A stretch of 37,615 bases of DNA from a candidate division Hyd24-12 bacterium UBA5074 (GTDB lineage Bacteria; Fermentibacterota; Fermentibacteria; Fermentibacterales; Fermentibacteraceae), in NCBI GenBank assembly GCA_002414865.1, contig DIAQ01000103.1:1-37615 (forward strand). Reading direction: 5' to 3'. Position numbers and translations under genes: made by a program. The notes below the pieces were generated by a model. It was given only the letters and a program-made list of their open reading frames with translations, did no database searches and was not told where the DNA came from. Positions 1-9,300 of the stretch are shown in pieces. Positions within the stretch are counted from its first letter, which is position 1. Each line of letters opens with the position of its first letter.

Positions 1-162
1 CTCGGCGTCAGGACCTGCCACCCGGAGGGCCTAGCCCCCGGAGGCCTAGTGCCCGCTCTGGAGCTCCTGGCGGGCCTCGACTGGGAGCCGTCCATGCCGG
101 CCGGAGTGCCGGCCCTCGAAGCCCTCGATTTCGATCCTCTGGCGACCCTGGGGACGAGATGA
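1..162 (+). CDS. C-terminal end of an unidentified protein (partial)
   Basis: An open frame enters from the left edge and stops at TGA 160-162, giving the last 53 codons of a protein. The visible tail is rich in Leu, Pro, Gly and Ala and ends PLATLGTR. I recognise no motif and assign no function. Its stop overlaps the ATG of the next gene in an ATGA junction (159-162), so it is probably in the same operon as the membrane-protein genes that follow and may be translationally coupled to them. The four-base overlap, which recurs throughout the window, is the main evidence that the frame is real. Confidence 0.55.
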   Translation, partial: LGVRTCHPEGLAPGGLVPALELLAGLDWEPSMPAGVPALEALDFDPLATLGTR

Positions 163-2360
163 GAAAAGCGGTGCTGGGAGCCGTCCGATTCGTGGAGGAG
201 CTGCCTGCAGGCCCTTCCGCCCTCGCGGCGCTGTTCGCGAGCACGGTCCTGGTCAGGAACCTCCTGGAGGGCTCCTCGGCGGGGGTTCTGTTCCCTCCCC
301 AGGCCTTCCTCCTCCACTTCCCGGCCGCCTACGTGCTGCCTCTGCTGGGCATCACGGCCTTCCTCCACCTGCTCTCGGGGTATCCGGCGGCGAGGCTGCT
401 CAAGATCATGGTCTTCGGATGGACCCTGACCCTCCTTCCGCCGGTCATCGACGTCATCCTGGGCCACCAGGCCGGCATTGGGTACTTCCCCCTCGATCGG
501 GGCAACGCACTGCAGTTCATGCTCGGATTCTTCGATCCCACGGTCTCCCTGCCGGGCACGACCCCCGGCATCAGGATAGAGGCCGCCGTCGGATGCATCC
601 TGGCAGGCGCCTTCACGGCCTCCGTGGCGCCCAGGGCGAGGATCGTCAGGGGCATCGCCACCACTGCTCTGTTCTTCCCGTTCTTCCTGCTCTTCTTCAC
701 CTGGCCGGGAGTCCTCAGAATGCTGCTCCAGCATGGATTCCCGTGGGCTTCGGACGTGCAGGAGTTCCTCCAGTGGCATATCTCCACGGCTCCTCAGCTC
801 ACGGGAGCAGTCCACAGCTCCGTCTTCATTGCCGACATGTGGCCGGTGTCCGTCCTGGCTCTGTGGCTCCTCCACAGGATATCCCCCTCGTCTGCGAGGG
901 AGCTTGCCGGCGCTGCCGGATCGGGCCTGGCCGGCGGGATCGCTCCCTCGGTCGCCGGCACCGTGATCGCCGCTGCAGCAGCTGCGGCTTCGGGTCCGGT
1001 CTCCTTCGCGGATGCCGTGTCCATCTCCGGCGCCCTTGCCGCAGCGTTGCTCGCCACGCTCTCCATGGGCTGCTCAGGATGGCCCTCGGCGATCCTCGCG
1101 GTCCTGTCGCTCGCAGAGGGAGCCGCCACCGGCTGGCCCTCGACAGCACTGGTCCTGCTGGCCATGGCCCTCGCGAGGCTGCCGCTGCCTCGCAGGCTCG
1201 GAGCCGTCCTCGCGGCCCCCGTCCTGCTCGCTGCCGCCGCCTCGCCCGTCTTCGTACCCCCGATGTCCCTGCCCGCGCTGGCGCTGCCTGCGGCGGCAGC
1301 CATCGCCGCCGCCCTCCTCGCGCGGTTCAGGAGGGCATCCGTCCCGGCCGCCGTGTCGCTGGCCGCCGTCGCGGTCCTTCTGTCAGGCTCTCCGCGCGAG
1401 CCGGCGATGCGATGGTTCTACTCCGACATCACGGAGTCCTTCGCGAGGAGCAGCAGGAACTCCCATGCGGTGATCTCCGCATCCTTCCTCGCGGCAGCGG
1501 GCGGACCTCTGCTCCCGGCTGCCGAGGCCGCTCAGCTGGAGGGTGATTACGCAAGATCCGAGTGGATCTGCAGGATTGCCAGCTGGATGGGGCGGGAGTC
1601 GCCCGGATTCCGCAGGGTGAGGATGAACATCGCCCTCGAGAGGGGAGAAACGGACGTGTTCCTCGACCTGTTGAGGAGCTCGGGTGAAACCGGGGAAGAC
1701 CTGGGGAATGCCCCTCTCGCACTTCTGGGGCAGGCGGCCATGGAGGGCGATACGGCGATGCTGAGGATCTTCCACAGGGCTGCCGGGCCTTCGCCGGAGG
1801 TGCTCTCGGCATACGCGGCGGCCAGCCTCGGAATGGGCGATACGATCTCCGCGGTGAGGTTCTCGCTGGCCTCTGCGTCGAGACCTGACGCAGGTCCGCT
1901 GCAGCTCGCCTATGCGATCGAGCTCGCCGGCCTCGCCCGCACCGGCTCCTGGGATTCGCTCTACGAAACGGGGCGGGGGAGATTCGGCCTATCCCCCGAC
2001 CTGGTGCTGGCAAGGCTGCGGGCGCCTCTCCTCGCCGGGGCCGCCCCCGACAGGCCCGACTTGCTGCGAGCGGCGATAGCGATGGGCAGGACCAGTCCGG
2101 AAGTGCTCGAGACGGCGGCCTCCTGGCACCTGGCGGCAGGGAACGCCGACAGCGCCCTCCGATATGCCAGCCTCTCCCTCCTGGCCCAGCCGGAGCCTTC
2201 GCAGAGGAGCTTCGTCACCGCCATCGAATGTGCCAGGGCGGCCGGCGAGATGGAGATACTGGAAGCCTCCGCCAGCTATGCCGCACAGCGCTTCCCGGGC
2301 AATCGCTTCTTCGCGGGCTCATCCGAAGGCGCTGGAGCGGACGAGGTCCCTGCGCCTTGA
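159..2360 (+). CDS. Large integral membrane protein with helical C-terminal domain, function unknown
   Basis: A 733-residue protein. Residues 1 to about 410 are a series of hydrophobic segments, many of them Ala/Leu-rich, consistent with ten or more membrane helices. Residues from about 420 on are soluble and alpha-helical, with TPR-like spacing of small and aromatic residues (for example GDTISAVRF, GNADSALRYASLS). I do not recognise the membrane domain. It lies directly before a DUF2723 protein and a GT-C-like membrane protein, coupled by a TTGA overlap, so a role in cell-envelope glycan or lipid handling is a reasonable inference but no more. The ATG start overlaps the previous stop (ATGA). 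Confidence 0.75.
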   Translation: MRKAVLGAVRFVEELPAGPSALAALFASTVLVRNLLEGSSAGVLFPPQAFLLHFPAAYVLPLLGITAFLHLLSGYPAARLLKIMVFGWTLTLLPPVIDVILGHQAGIGYFPLDRGNALQFMLGFFDPTVSLPGTTPGIRIEAAVGCILAGAFTASVAPRARIVRGIATTALFFPFFLLFFTWPGVLRMLLQHGFPWASDVQEFLQWHISTAPQLTGAVHSSVFIADMWPVSVLALWLLHRISPSSARELAGAAGSGLAGGIAPSVAGTVIAAAAAAASGPVSFADAVSISGALAAALLATLSMGCSGWPSAILAVLSLAEGAATGWPSTALVLLAMALARLPLPRRLGAVLAAPVLLAAAASPVFVPPMSLPALALPAAAAIAAALLARFRRASVPAAVSLAAVAVLLSGSPREPAMRWFYSDITESFARSSRNSHAVISASFLAAAGGPLLPAAEAAQLEGDYARSEWICRIASWMGRESPGFRRVRMNIALERGETDVFLDLLRSSGETGEDLGNAPLALLGQAAMEGDTAMLRIFHRAAGPSPEVLSAYAAASLGMGDTISAVRFSLASASRPDAGPLQLAYAIELAGLARTGSWDSLYETGRGRFGLSPDLVLARLRAPLLAGAAPDRPDLLRAAIAMGRTSPEVLETAASWHLAAGNADSALRYASLSLLAQPEPSQRSFVTAIECARAAGEMEILEASASYAAQRFPGNRFFAGSSEGAGADEVPAP

Positions 2361-3805
2361 GATTCCCGGCCGCCGCCGTTCTCGCCGCCTGTGCCGTGGC
2401 GGCGGCTGCCTGGCTCACGGGTCCGCCCGGCTTCGATGCGCTCGACGGATGCGAGTTCGCCGTGGCGTCGCAGTCCCTGTCCATCTGCCATCCCCCCTCC
2501 TATCCGCTCTTCCTCATGCTCCTCGAGGTCTTCCCCGGGGCGGGATACGAGGGCTGCAGGCTGTTCTGCTGCACGGCCGCAGGAATCGCGGCGGCCATCG
2601 CGATGATCCTGCTTCGGAAACTGGGCAGCGGCCCGGCGGCATCTCTCGCGGCAGTGGCTCTGCTGTTCTCGACCCCGGCGATCATGGCCCAGCTGAACTG
2701 CGCCGAAGTGCACGGCCTGGCCATGCTGCTGGTGCTGGCGGGGCTCCTGGCGCAGGCCTCGCCGGCCTCCCCGTACCTCTTCTCGCTCTCAGTCTTCGGC
2801 GGCCATCCGGCGGCCGTTCTCGCGCTTCCCCTGTTCAGACCCGCCAGATGGGGTGCATGGGCGCTCCTGGCGGCAGTTCCAGCCGGCCTGATGCTCTATG
2901 TCCCGCTCCGAGCCGGCGCCTCCGGAGTCTCGCATTACACTCACCCGGACGGACTCAGGCACCTGGTCTCGTTCATGTCCCTCTACTCCGGCAGGCTCTC
3001 GGCCCCGTCGGCGGAGAGGCTGGCAGGAGCTTTCTCGTCCTCCCTGCCATCGGCCGCGCTCCTTCTGGCCACGGCTGTCGCGGGGAGGCCCAGACCCAGG
3101 GAGATGGTTTCGAGCGCCCTCGCCCTCGCCTTGATCGCCTCCTATGAAATACCCGACCCGGAGGGCCTGGCGTGGGCGGCGATGCTGCCTCTGTGGCTCT
3201 CCTCGGCAAGGGGCTTCGACAGGCTTGCCGGGAGATGCCGGGCGGCAATGCCCCTCGGCCTCTGCGCCGTCGCCGCAGTCGCCTGGGCAGGCATCCCGAA
3301 GGCGTCGCGCCACTCAGACGACATAGCTCCTCTGATGGCTGCCGACATGATGCGCGAAGCCCCTCCGGGGGCGGTCTACTGCACCATAGGCCACGACACC
3401 TTCCACGCCGCCTATCTCATCCAGCTCGACGACAGGCGGCCGGACATCATTCCCGTGGACCTCTACGGCAACTATTTCGGGATGCGGCTGCAGAGCCCGC
3501 TCCCGGCGGCCGTGGCTGACAGGGCCGTCGTCGCCACGCGTGCCTGGAACGATCCCGGCTTCAGCCTGTCAGGGCTGGTCTTCCGGACGGGCGGACCCGA
3601 GCCGGACTGGGGCTCCCTGGATACGTTCGCGTTCGACGGCCGCAGCCCGGACCCCTTCGCCGAGGACATGGCTGCGGAGGCGTGGGCGAGGCGGGCGCTC
3701 CAGTCGAGTGGATACGAAAGGGTGAGGTGCGCCGCGGTCGCGCTCTCGCGAGTCTCCACCGCCACCGCGAGGCGGAGAGTGGAGCAGATGCTTGAAAACA
3801 GCTGA
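2357..3805 (+). CDS. DUF2723 family membrane protein (GT-C glycosyltransferase-like)
   Basis: A 482-residue membrane protein. Near the N-terminus it has a conserved acidic/aromatic stretch followed by HPPSYPLF, typical of DUF2723 proteins, which resemble GT-C glycosyltransferases using lipid-linked sugars. About eight to ten membrane segments fill residues 1-320. The C-terminal part has the usual soluble stretch (GAVYCTIGHDTFHAAYLIQ, then RRPDIIPVDL). I chose the TTG at 2357: it overlaps the previous stop as TTGA, has GAGG about 10 bases upstream, and starts a clean N-terminal helix. The frame is open further upstream, to 2228, but that would overlap the previous gene by 133 bases. Substrate unknown. 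Confidence 0.8.
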   Translation: MRFPAAAVLAACAVAAAAWLTGPPGFDALDGCEFAVASQSLSICHPPSYPLFLMLLEVFPGAGYEGCRLFCCTAAGIAAAIAMILLRKLGSGPAASLAAVALLFSTPAIMAQLNCAEVHGLAMLLVLAGLLAQASPASPYLFSLSVFGGHPAAVLALPLFRPARWGAWALLAAVPAGLMLYVPLRAGASGVSHYTHPDGLRHLVSFMSLYSGRLSAPSAERLAGAFSSSLPSAALLLATAVAGRPRPREMVSSALALALIASYEIPDPEGLAWAAMLPLWLSSARGFDRLAGRCRAAMPLGLCAVAAVAWAGIPKASRHSDDIAPLMAADMMREAPPGAVYCTIGHDTFHAAYLIQLDDRRPDIIPVDLYGNYFGMRLQSPLPAAVADRAVVATRAWNDPGFSLSGLVFRTGGPEPDWGSLDTFAFDGRSPDPFAEDMAAEAWARRALQSSGYERVRCAAVALSRVSTATARRRVEQMLENS

Positions 3806-6218
3806 GGACAGGATCCTGACATGGGCACTGCTGGTCGTGGCCGCACTGTATTGCATCACTCCGGTCTATAGCGAAAACCTGTTCTGGCACATGAGGAACG
3901 GAGAGGACATCCTCGACACGGGAACGATCCGGACATCGGACACCCTGACCTGGACCGCCCATGGAAGGGTCTGGATCCAGCAGGAGTGGCTCGCCGAGGT
4001 CCTGTTCGCCGCCGCCTGGAGACTCGCCGGCTCTTCCGGCCTCATGGTCCTGAAGTCGGCCGCTGTGCTCGCGGGGCTGGCGATGGCATTCTCCGCCGCC
4101 CGCAGGCACGGCGCCCGCGCCTCCGGGATCGTCATCATGGCCCTGATGTGGCTCTCGGTCACGCAGGCCCGATGGTTCGAGCGGCCCCACATCTTCACGG
4201 ATGTCTATTTCGCGGCCTGCCTCCTGCTCCTGACACGCGCCGGAAGGATGTCCCTCCCTGCGAAGCTGGCCGTCTTCATCCCGTTCCAGGTGCTCTGGAC
4301 AAACACCCACGCAGGATTCGTGATGGGTCCCTTCCTCCTGTCGATGCCCCTGGTCGACGCGATCGCGGGGAGGCGCTGGAAGGATCTGCCAGCCGCCGCG
4401 GCACTCCCTCTCGCAGCGCTCGCGGCCTGCGGCATCCATCCCAACGGCTTCGGCTCTCTCAGCTACCTTCCCGACTTCCTCTCGCAGCCGCTCTACAGGG
4501 AGACGATCCGGGAATGGTGGAGCCCCTTCGACCCCAGGTACGGCACCGCGAGGACGGCAGTGACTCTCGTGGTCCTGTCGCTGCTCTCGGCTGTCCTCAT
4601 CCTGCTCCGGGGGCGGAGGAGGATCTCCCCCTCACAGGTTTTCGTACTCGCGGCCCTGACTGTCTCCAGCACCTTCGCCGCGCGGAACATGGAGCTGCTG
4701 GCCCTGGCCAGCATCGCCTTCGTGGCCCCGCTCCTGCCGGCCATCCGCTGGCCGGTCCCGGCAGCCCTGCTCGCCGCCGCGGCCGCCGTGCCGCCTCTCC
4801 TCGGCATCCCCAGGGAGTACGGGCCTCCCCGGGCATTCGGGGTCGGGATCGACTGGAGCATCTACCCCGTTGGCCTGGCCGACTTCCTCGAGGAGCAGGG
4901 CATCCGTGGCAGGGTGTTCAACACGAACGAGATCTCGGGATACCTCGAGTACCGGTTCGGGGAGAGCCTGCCCCTCTACATGGACGGGAGATGCCTGCTG
5001 TATCCGCAGCATTTCTATGCGGAGTACCTGCTGCTGGCGCAGAGCCCGGACACGACCGCAGCCCGCACCCAGCTGACAATCCTGCGGGCGAGGGGGATCG
5101 ACCTGGCCTTGTTCGACTGGCCTTCCCAGAGGGGATCGGTCGCGAATCTCCTGGCGGAGCTGCCCGACTGGGCACCCGTCTACTGGGACAGCCTTACCGT
5201 AGCCTACGCGAGACTCGACCTGCTGGACAGCCTCGGCCTCCGGGACCTGGCATTCGAGTTCTGCGACCCGCTCTCGCCCGAGGAGCTCCTGGAGAGGCCT
5301 CTCTACGAGATCCCCTCGAGGCTCCTCCCCGAGATGAGAAGGGCGTCGGACCTCGCGGGATGGCGCAGCCTGCCGGCTTCCACGGCCTGCTGTCTGCTCT
5401 GGCGCTCGGGGAGGCGGGAGGAGGCGATGGAGCTGGCCTCATCTCGCTCCGCCGGCCCCGCGGGAGATGGCCTGATCTCCGCCATGCGGGCGGACACAGC
5501 TGCGGAGCTGGCTCTTCCGGCGATGTCTACGCTTCTCGCATGGGCGCTGATCGACCGGGGGGACTTCGAGGGGGCGATGAGGGAGGCTCGGGCCTCGGGT
5601 GACACCTTCCTCGGGAACTCGGTCGCAATCCTCGCCGGAGCCGGCCATGCCCCCGCTCCGCAGGGTCCTCCGCAGTGGGTGCCGGAGGGCGTGTTCGCAG
5701 GATATCTGGACGGATCCATGTCGCAGGGAGAGATGCTGGCGGTGGACGCCTGCGCCGCACTCGCCGCCGGCATGGGATGTCGCGCAGAATCCCTGGCCTC
5801 GGTCTGCCTTGCACGGGAGGATGTCCGCCCCTGGGCGGTCTCCGCCTGCGCCAGGGTCCTGGCCTGCGCGGGGGATGACGGAGGGGCTGTCGCCGCCTCC
5901 GCAGCAGCGCTCGAGAGGAGCGTGAACCCCGTCACCCTCGGGGGCCGGGCCGCGGTGGAGTCAGCCGCGGGCCGCTATGGCACGGCTGCGGGCTTCCTGG
6001 GGAGGGCGGCCGGCATGGCCCCCTCCTCCGCGATGATACGCCTCGAGCTGGCTGCCTGCCTCTGGCGCACGGGCGACATGGATGCCTCGGCCCTGCAGTA
6101 TGCTGCGGCCGCCGACCTGGGCGCGCAGATGCCGCCTTCGGCAAGGAGCAGGATGTCCTGGGCGACATCGCTGTCGACCCCCGGAGTTGACACCCCGGCG
6201 GGTGGCGGTCAGTTTTAG
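3792..6218 (+). CDS. Polytopic membrane protein with GT-C-like N-terminus and helical-repeat C-terminus
   Basis: 808 residues. The N-terminus carries the signature of a widespread uncharacterised membrane family: LFWHMRNGEDIL, then TSDTLTW and QQEWLAEVLF, an acidic/aromatic loop after the first helix as in GT-C enzymes. Membrane helices run to about residue 340. Next comes the family's soluble block (VFNTNEISGYLEYRF, LYMDGRCLLY), then an Ala-rich helical region from about 500 to 800 that looks like degenerate TPRs. The TTG start at 3792 has GGAG upstream and overlaps the previous gene by 14 bases. Third member of a membrane-protein cassette. The enzymatic role is inferred from fold resemblance only. 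Confidence 0.75.
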   Translation: MKTAEDRILTWALLVVAALYCITPVYSENLFWHMRNGEDILDTGTIRTSDTLTWTAHGRVWIQQEWLAEVLFAAAWRLAGSSGLMVLKSAAVLAGLAMAFSAARRHGARASGIVIMALMWLSVTQARWFERPHIFTDVYFAACLLLLTRAGRMSLPAKLAVFIPFQVLWTNTHAGFVMGPFLLSMPLVDAIAGRRWKDLPAAAALPLAALAACGIHPNGFGSLSYLPDFLSQPLYRETIREWWSPFDPRYGTARTAVTLVVLSLLSAVLILLRGRRRISPSQVFVLAALTVSSTFAARNMELLALASIAFVAPLLPAIRWPVPAALLAAAAAVPPLLGIPREYGPPRAFGVGIDWSIYPVGLADFLEEQGIRGRVFNTNEISGYLEYRFGESLPLYMDGRCLLYPQHFYAEYLLLAQSPDTTAARTQLTILRARGIDLALFDWPSQRGSVANLLAELPDWAPVYWDSLTVAYARLDLLDSLGLRDLAFEFCDPLSPEELLERPLYEIPSRLLPEMRRASDLAGWRSLPASTACCLLWRSGRREEAMELASSRSAGPAGDGLISAMRADTAAELALPAMSTLLAWALIDRGDFEGAMREARASGDTFLGNSVAILAGAGHAPAPQGPPQWVPEGVFAGYLDGSMSQGEMLAVDACAALAAGMGCRAESLASVCLAREDVRPWAVSACARVLACAGDDGGAVAASAAALERSVNPVTLGGRAAVESAAGRYGTAAGFLGRAAGMAPSSAMIRLELAACLWRTGDMDASALQYAAAADLGAQMPPSARSRMSWATSLSTPGVDTPAGGGQF

Positions 6219-6284
6219 CGTTCGGGGGGGCCGGTCGCCGAGAGCCGGTTCGATTTCACTCAGGGGCCACTCGGAAGGTTTCAC

Positions 6285-7826
6285 ATGTCAATCGTCAGCA
6301 TGATCAACGATTTCCTCGGCCGTGTCTCCAGACTGATCCTGGGAGGCGGCAGGGAGGCGCTGGACAGCCAGAAGAAGAAGGGCAAGCTGACGGTGCGCGA
6401 GCGCCTCGACGCCCTGCTGGACAGGAACAGCCTCCTCGAGACCGATCTCTTCGTCGAGCACTCCGCCAGGGATTTCGGGATGGCCACCAAGCACCTGGCC
6501 GGCGACGGCGTGGTCACCGGCATAGGCCGGATCGACGACAGGCCCGTCGCGGTATTCGCTCAGGACTTCTCGGTGGCCGGCGGATCCCTCGGCCGGGCCC
6601 ACGCATCCAAGATCACGAAGATCATGGACACCGCCCGGGACATGCAGATGCCTCTGATCGGCATCAACGACTCCGGCGGCGCAAGGATCCAGGAGGGCGT
6701 CGACTCCCTGTGCGGATACGGCGAGATCTTCTTCAGGAACACGCAGCTCAGCGGAGTCGTCCCGCAGCTCTCGATAATCCTCGGACCATGCGCGGGCGGG
6801 GCCGTCTACTCCCCTGCCCTGACCGACTTCGTATTCGTCGTGGACAGGATCTCCAACATGTTCATCACGGGCCCGCAGGTGATAAGGACAGTCCTCGGCG
6901 AGGAGATCTCGCCCGAGGACCTCGGCGGGGCGAGGACGCACACCTCGATAACGGGGAACGCCCATTTCTTCGCATCCACCGAGTACGAGACCTTCGACCA
7001 GGTGCGCAGGCTCCTCTCCTTCCTGCCTTCCAACTGCTCCGAGAGGCCGCCGGTATTCCCGGCCCAGCAGCCGCGCCAGCCGCTGACCCCTGAGATAATC
7101 CCCGACGACAGGCGCAAGGCTTACGATGTCAAGGACATCATCAGGGGACTCGTGGACGCCTCCGATTTCCTCGAGGTGCACGAGCTCTACGCGAGGAACA
7201 TCGTCGTCGGCTTCGGCAGGCTCGAGGGCCGCTCGGTGGGCATAATCGCCAACCAGCCCAAGGTCCTCGCCGGCGTCCTCGACGTGGACGCATCGGACAA
7301 GGCGGCCCGGTTCATAAGGTTCTGCGATGCATTCAACATCCCGCTCCTCACCCTGGTGGACACGCCCGGCTACCTGCCCGGAGTCGATCAGGAGCACTCG
7401 GGAGTCATCAGGCATGGCGCCAAACTCCTCTACGCCTACAGCGAGGCCACCGTCCCCAAGATGACCGTCATCATGCGGAAGGCTTACGGAGGGGCCTACA
7501 TCGCCATGTGCAGCCGCCACCTCGGCGCCAACTTCGTGCTCGCGTGGCCCTCGGCCGAGATAGCCGTCATGGGGCCCGAAGGAGCCGCCAACATCATTTT
7601 CCGCAAAGAGATAGACGACAGTCAGAATCCCGATGTCACGCGCAGCGAGAAGATCCGCGAGTACGAGGAGAAGTTCGCCAACCCGTACGTGGCCGCCGGG
7701 AAGGGATATGTGGATGCCATTCTCCTGCCGCAGGACACCAGGGCCGCTCTCTGCACCGTGATATCGGTCGCGAAGAACTCCGAGCACGGCCGTGTGTCCC
7801 GCCGACACGGGAACTTCCCGGTCTAG
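6285..7826 (+). CDS. mmdA: Acyl-CoA carboxyltransferase subunit (methylmalonyl-CoA decarboxylase alpha / propionyl-CoA carboxylase beta type)
   Basis: A 513-residue carboxyltransferase that moves carboxyl groups between biotin and an acyl-CoA such as propionyl/methylmalonyl-CoA. Family motifs are plain: KGKLTVRERLDALLD near the N-terminus, the oxyanion-hole and CoA-binding stretches INDSGGARIQEGVDSL and GPCAGGAVYSPA in the first crotonase fold, and DTPGYLPGVDQE plus KAYGGAYIAMCSRHLGAN in the second. Length is normal. ATG start with GGAAGG upstream. The biotin carrier follows 7 bases downstream. No membrane beta subunit or biotin carboxylase lies in the window, so sequence alone does not separate Na+-pumping decarboxylase from carboxylase use. 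Confidence 0.93.
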   Translation: MSIVSMINDFLGRVSRLILGGGREALDSQKKKGKLTVRERLDALLDRNSLLETDLFVEHSARDFGMATKHLAGDGVVTGIGRIDDRPVAVFAQDFSVAGGSLGRAHASKITKIMDTARDMQMPLIGINDSGGARIQEGVDSLCGYGEIFFRNTQLSGVVPQLSIILGPCAGGAVYSPALTDFVFVVDRISNMFITGPQVIRTVLGEEISPEDLGGARTHTSITGNAHFFASTEYETFDQVRRLLSFLPSNCSERPPVFPAQQPRQPLTPEIIPDDRRKAYDVKDIIRGLVDASDFLEVHELYARNIVVGFGRLEGRSVGIIANQPKVLAGVLDVDASDKAARFIRFCDAFNIPLLTLVDTPGYLPGVDQEHSGVIRHGAKLLYAYSEATVPKMTVIMRKAYGGAYIAMCSRHLGANFVLAWPSAEIAVMGPEGAANIIFRKEIDDSQNPDVTRSEKIREYEEKFANPYVAAGKGYVDAILLPQDTRAALCTVISVAKNSEHGRVSRRHGNFPV

Positions 7827-7833
7827 GAGAGCC

Positions 7834-8142
7834 ATGCACGACCTGGATATCCTGGACATCGACGGCACCGACTACGAGACCGAGGTGCCGCGGAGCAGGC
7901 TGCGTCCGTACGGCGGGCCGCCGGAGAAGCGCGACGTGCGCACCGTGATCCCCGGCACCGTGGTGGAGGTGCTCGTCCGCGAGGGCGAGAAGGTCGGCCC
8001 CGAACAGGTCCTTCTCCTCCTCGACGCCATGAAGATGCACAACGAGATCTGCGCGGGCATCGAGGGCAGGGTCCGGCAGGTCCTCGTCCGCAAGGGTGAC
8101 AAGGTGGAGAAGAACCAGCTCCTGATCGCTCTCGAACACTGA
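7834..8142 (+). CDS. Biotin carboxyl carrier protein (biotin/lipoyl attachment domain)
   Basis: A 102-residue carrier for the preceding carboxyltransferase. The C-terminal ~70 residues form a biotinyl domain with the canonical DAMKMHNEI; Lys67 is the predicted biotinylated residue, about 35 residues from the C-terminus as usual. A short acidic N-terminal segment (residues 1-30) with a YGGPP linker precedes it. I chose the ATG at 7834 because it has GGAGA 3-8 bases upstream and follows the mmdA stop directly; the frame is open further upstream but runs into mmdA. It probably serves the same complex as the preceding gene. Confidence 0.93.
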   Translation: MHDLDILDIDGTDYETEVPRSRLRPYGGPPEKRDVRTVIPGTVVEVLVREGEKVGPEQVLLLLDAMKMHNEICAGIEGRVRQVLVRKGDKVEKNQLLIALEH

Positions 8143-8154
8143 CGGAGGATCCGC

Positions 8155-9276
8155 CTGAAGGCCATCCGGAACGGCGGAGCCTGCGGCGGAGTCCTTCTCA
8201 CCGCCTTCACTCTCTGCTCGTGTGCCGCGCTCCTGGGCGCCTGCCCGGGATCGGCGGCTCCGGTGGAGGGAGTCTGGGAGGCTTCAGGCTCCTCGCCGTA
8301 CGGCGGGAGCTGGGAGGCAGCCTGCGCGGTCCTGCAGGCCGCTGGATTCGACGCCGTCTTCCCATGCGTCCAGTACGGCCCTGTCGCCCGCTGGGACGCG
8401 TCCGGCATCCCGGTCAGCCCGGACATGGGAGGCGATCCCCTCCAGGCGTGCCTGGACGCAGCGCATTCCCGGGACATGGCGGTACATGCCTGGGTGGTCC
8501 TCTGGAAGTTGAGCTGGCTGGATCCCGCGGCCTCGGACAGCTTCAGGGCGATCCATCCCACCCAGGTGGGCGTGGACGGATCCCCGAGCGACTGGCTCTG
8601 CCCCACCGATCCCGCCAACCGCGCTCTCGAGATACGGATCCTCCGCGAGATGGCGGAGAGGTATCCGCTCGATGGCTTGAACCTGGACTTCGTGAGGTTC
8701 CCGGACGGCGACCACTGCTACTGCCAGGGATGCCGAACCCGTTTCGAGCAGCATCGTGGAGCGGTCGTGGAGGACTGGCCCAGGGAGGTATACTTCGGCG
8801 GCTCGCTGCACGACGAGTACTGGGAGTGGAGGAGGTCTGCCATCACCTCCTTCGTTTCACAGGTGTCCGAGGTGCTCTCCGAGGCATCTCCGGACCTCGT
8901 CCTGTCCGTGGACGTCATCCCGGACACGAGCGAAGCCAGAGGCAACTGCGGGCAGGACTGGCCCGCCTGGTGCCGGGACGGCACGGTGGACCTCCTCGTA
9001 CCGATGAACTACACGGGCAGCGCGGACTCCCTGGCAGCCTGGACCCGCCTCCAGGCAGGGATCGCCGGAGAGGTTCCGGTGGCTGCAGGCATAGGCGCCT
9101 TCTCGACCGGCGCCGAGATGACCGCGCCTCAGCTCGTGGAACAGGTCGGCGCAGCGATGGATGCTGGTGCCGTGGGCTGGGTCGTCTTCCAATACTGCGA
9201 CAGGCTCGCCTCCATCCTGGGAGAGATCTCCGGAGGGCTCGGATGGGCTGCGGACCGGCGGCGGGCCGGGGGGTAG
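8155..9276 (+). CDS. Secreted/lipoprotein GHL10-type glycoside hydrolase-like protein (CTG start proposed)
   Basis: A 373-residue protein with a signal peptide and a TIM-barrel domain of the GHL10 type (YngK-like). Visible landmarks are GGSWEAACAVLQAAGFDAVF at the first strand, HAWVVLWKLSW, DGLNLDFVRFPDG at about residues 173-185 (the family's conserved acidic/Arg strand), and VDLLVPMNYTGS. The usual ATG/GTG/TTG options start too late: the first, GTG 8263, removes the export signal. The CTG at 8155 has GGAGG (8144-8148) six bases upstream and gives KAIRNGG, a hydrophobic stretch and a lipobox-like LGAC. Substrate unknown; the family is linked to glycan or peptidoglycan cleavage. Confidence 0.8.
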   Translation: MKAIRNGGACGGVLLTAFTLCSCAALLGACPGSAAPVEGVWEASGSSPYGGSWEAACAVLQAAGFDAVFPCVQYGPVARWDASGIPVSPDMGGDPLQACLDAAHSRDMAVHAWVVLWKLSWLDPAASDSFRAIHPTQVGVDGSPSDWLCPTDPANRALEIRILREMAERYPLDGLNLDFVRFPDGDHCYCQGCRTRFEQHRGAVVEDWPREVYFGGSLHDEYWEWRRSAITSFVSQVSEVLSEASPDLVLSVDVIPDTSEARGNCGQDWPAWCRDGTVDLLVPMNYTGSADSLAAWTRLQAGIAGEVPVAAGIGAFSTGAEMTAPQLVEQVGAAMDAGAVGWVVFQYCDRLASILGEISGGLGWAADRRRAGG

Positions 9277-9300
9277 AAGACCGAAAGGCGGACCGGAACC

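Noticed and set aside
6219..6284. Possible terminator between the membrane cassette and mmdA
   Set aside because: Only a 4-bp CCGG repeat is present, too weak to call; no promoter boxes seen either.
6288..7868. A 526-codon open frame antisense to the carboxyltransferase gene
   Set aside because: The plus strand encodes a complete, well-conserved enzyme. Long antisense frames are expected in high-GC DNA, and this one shows no family motifs.
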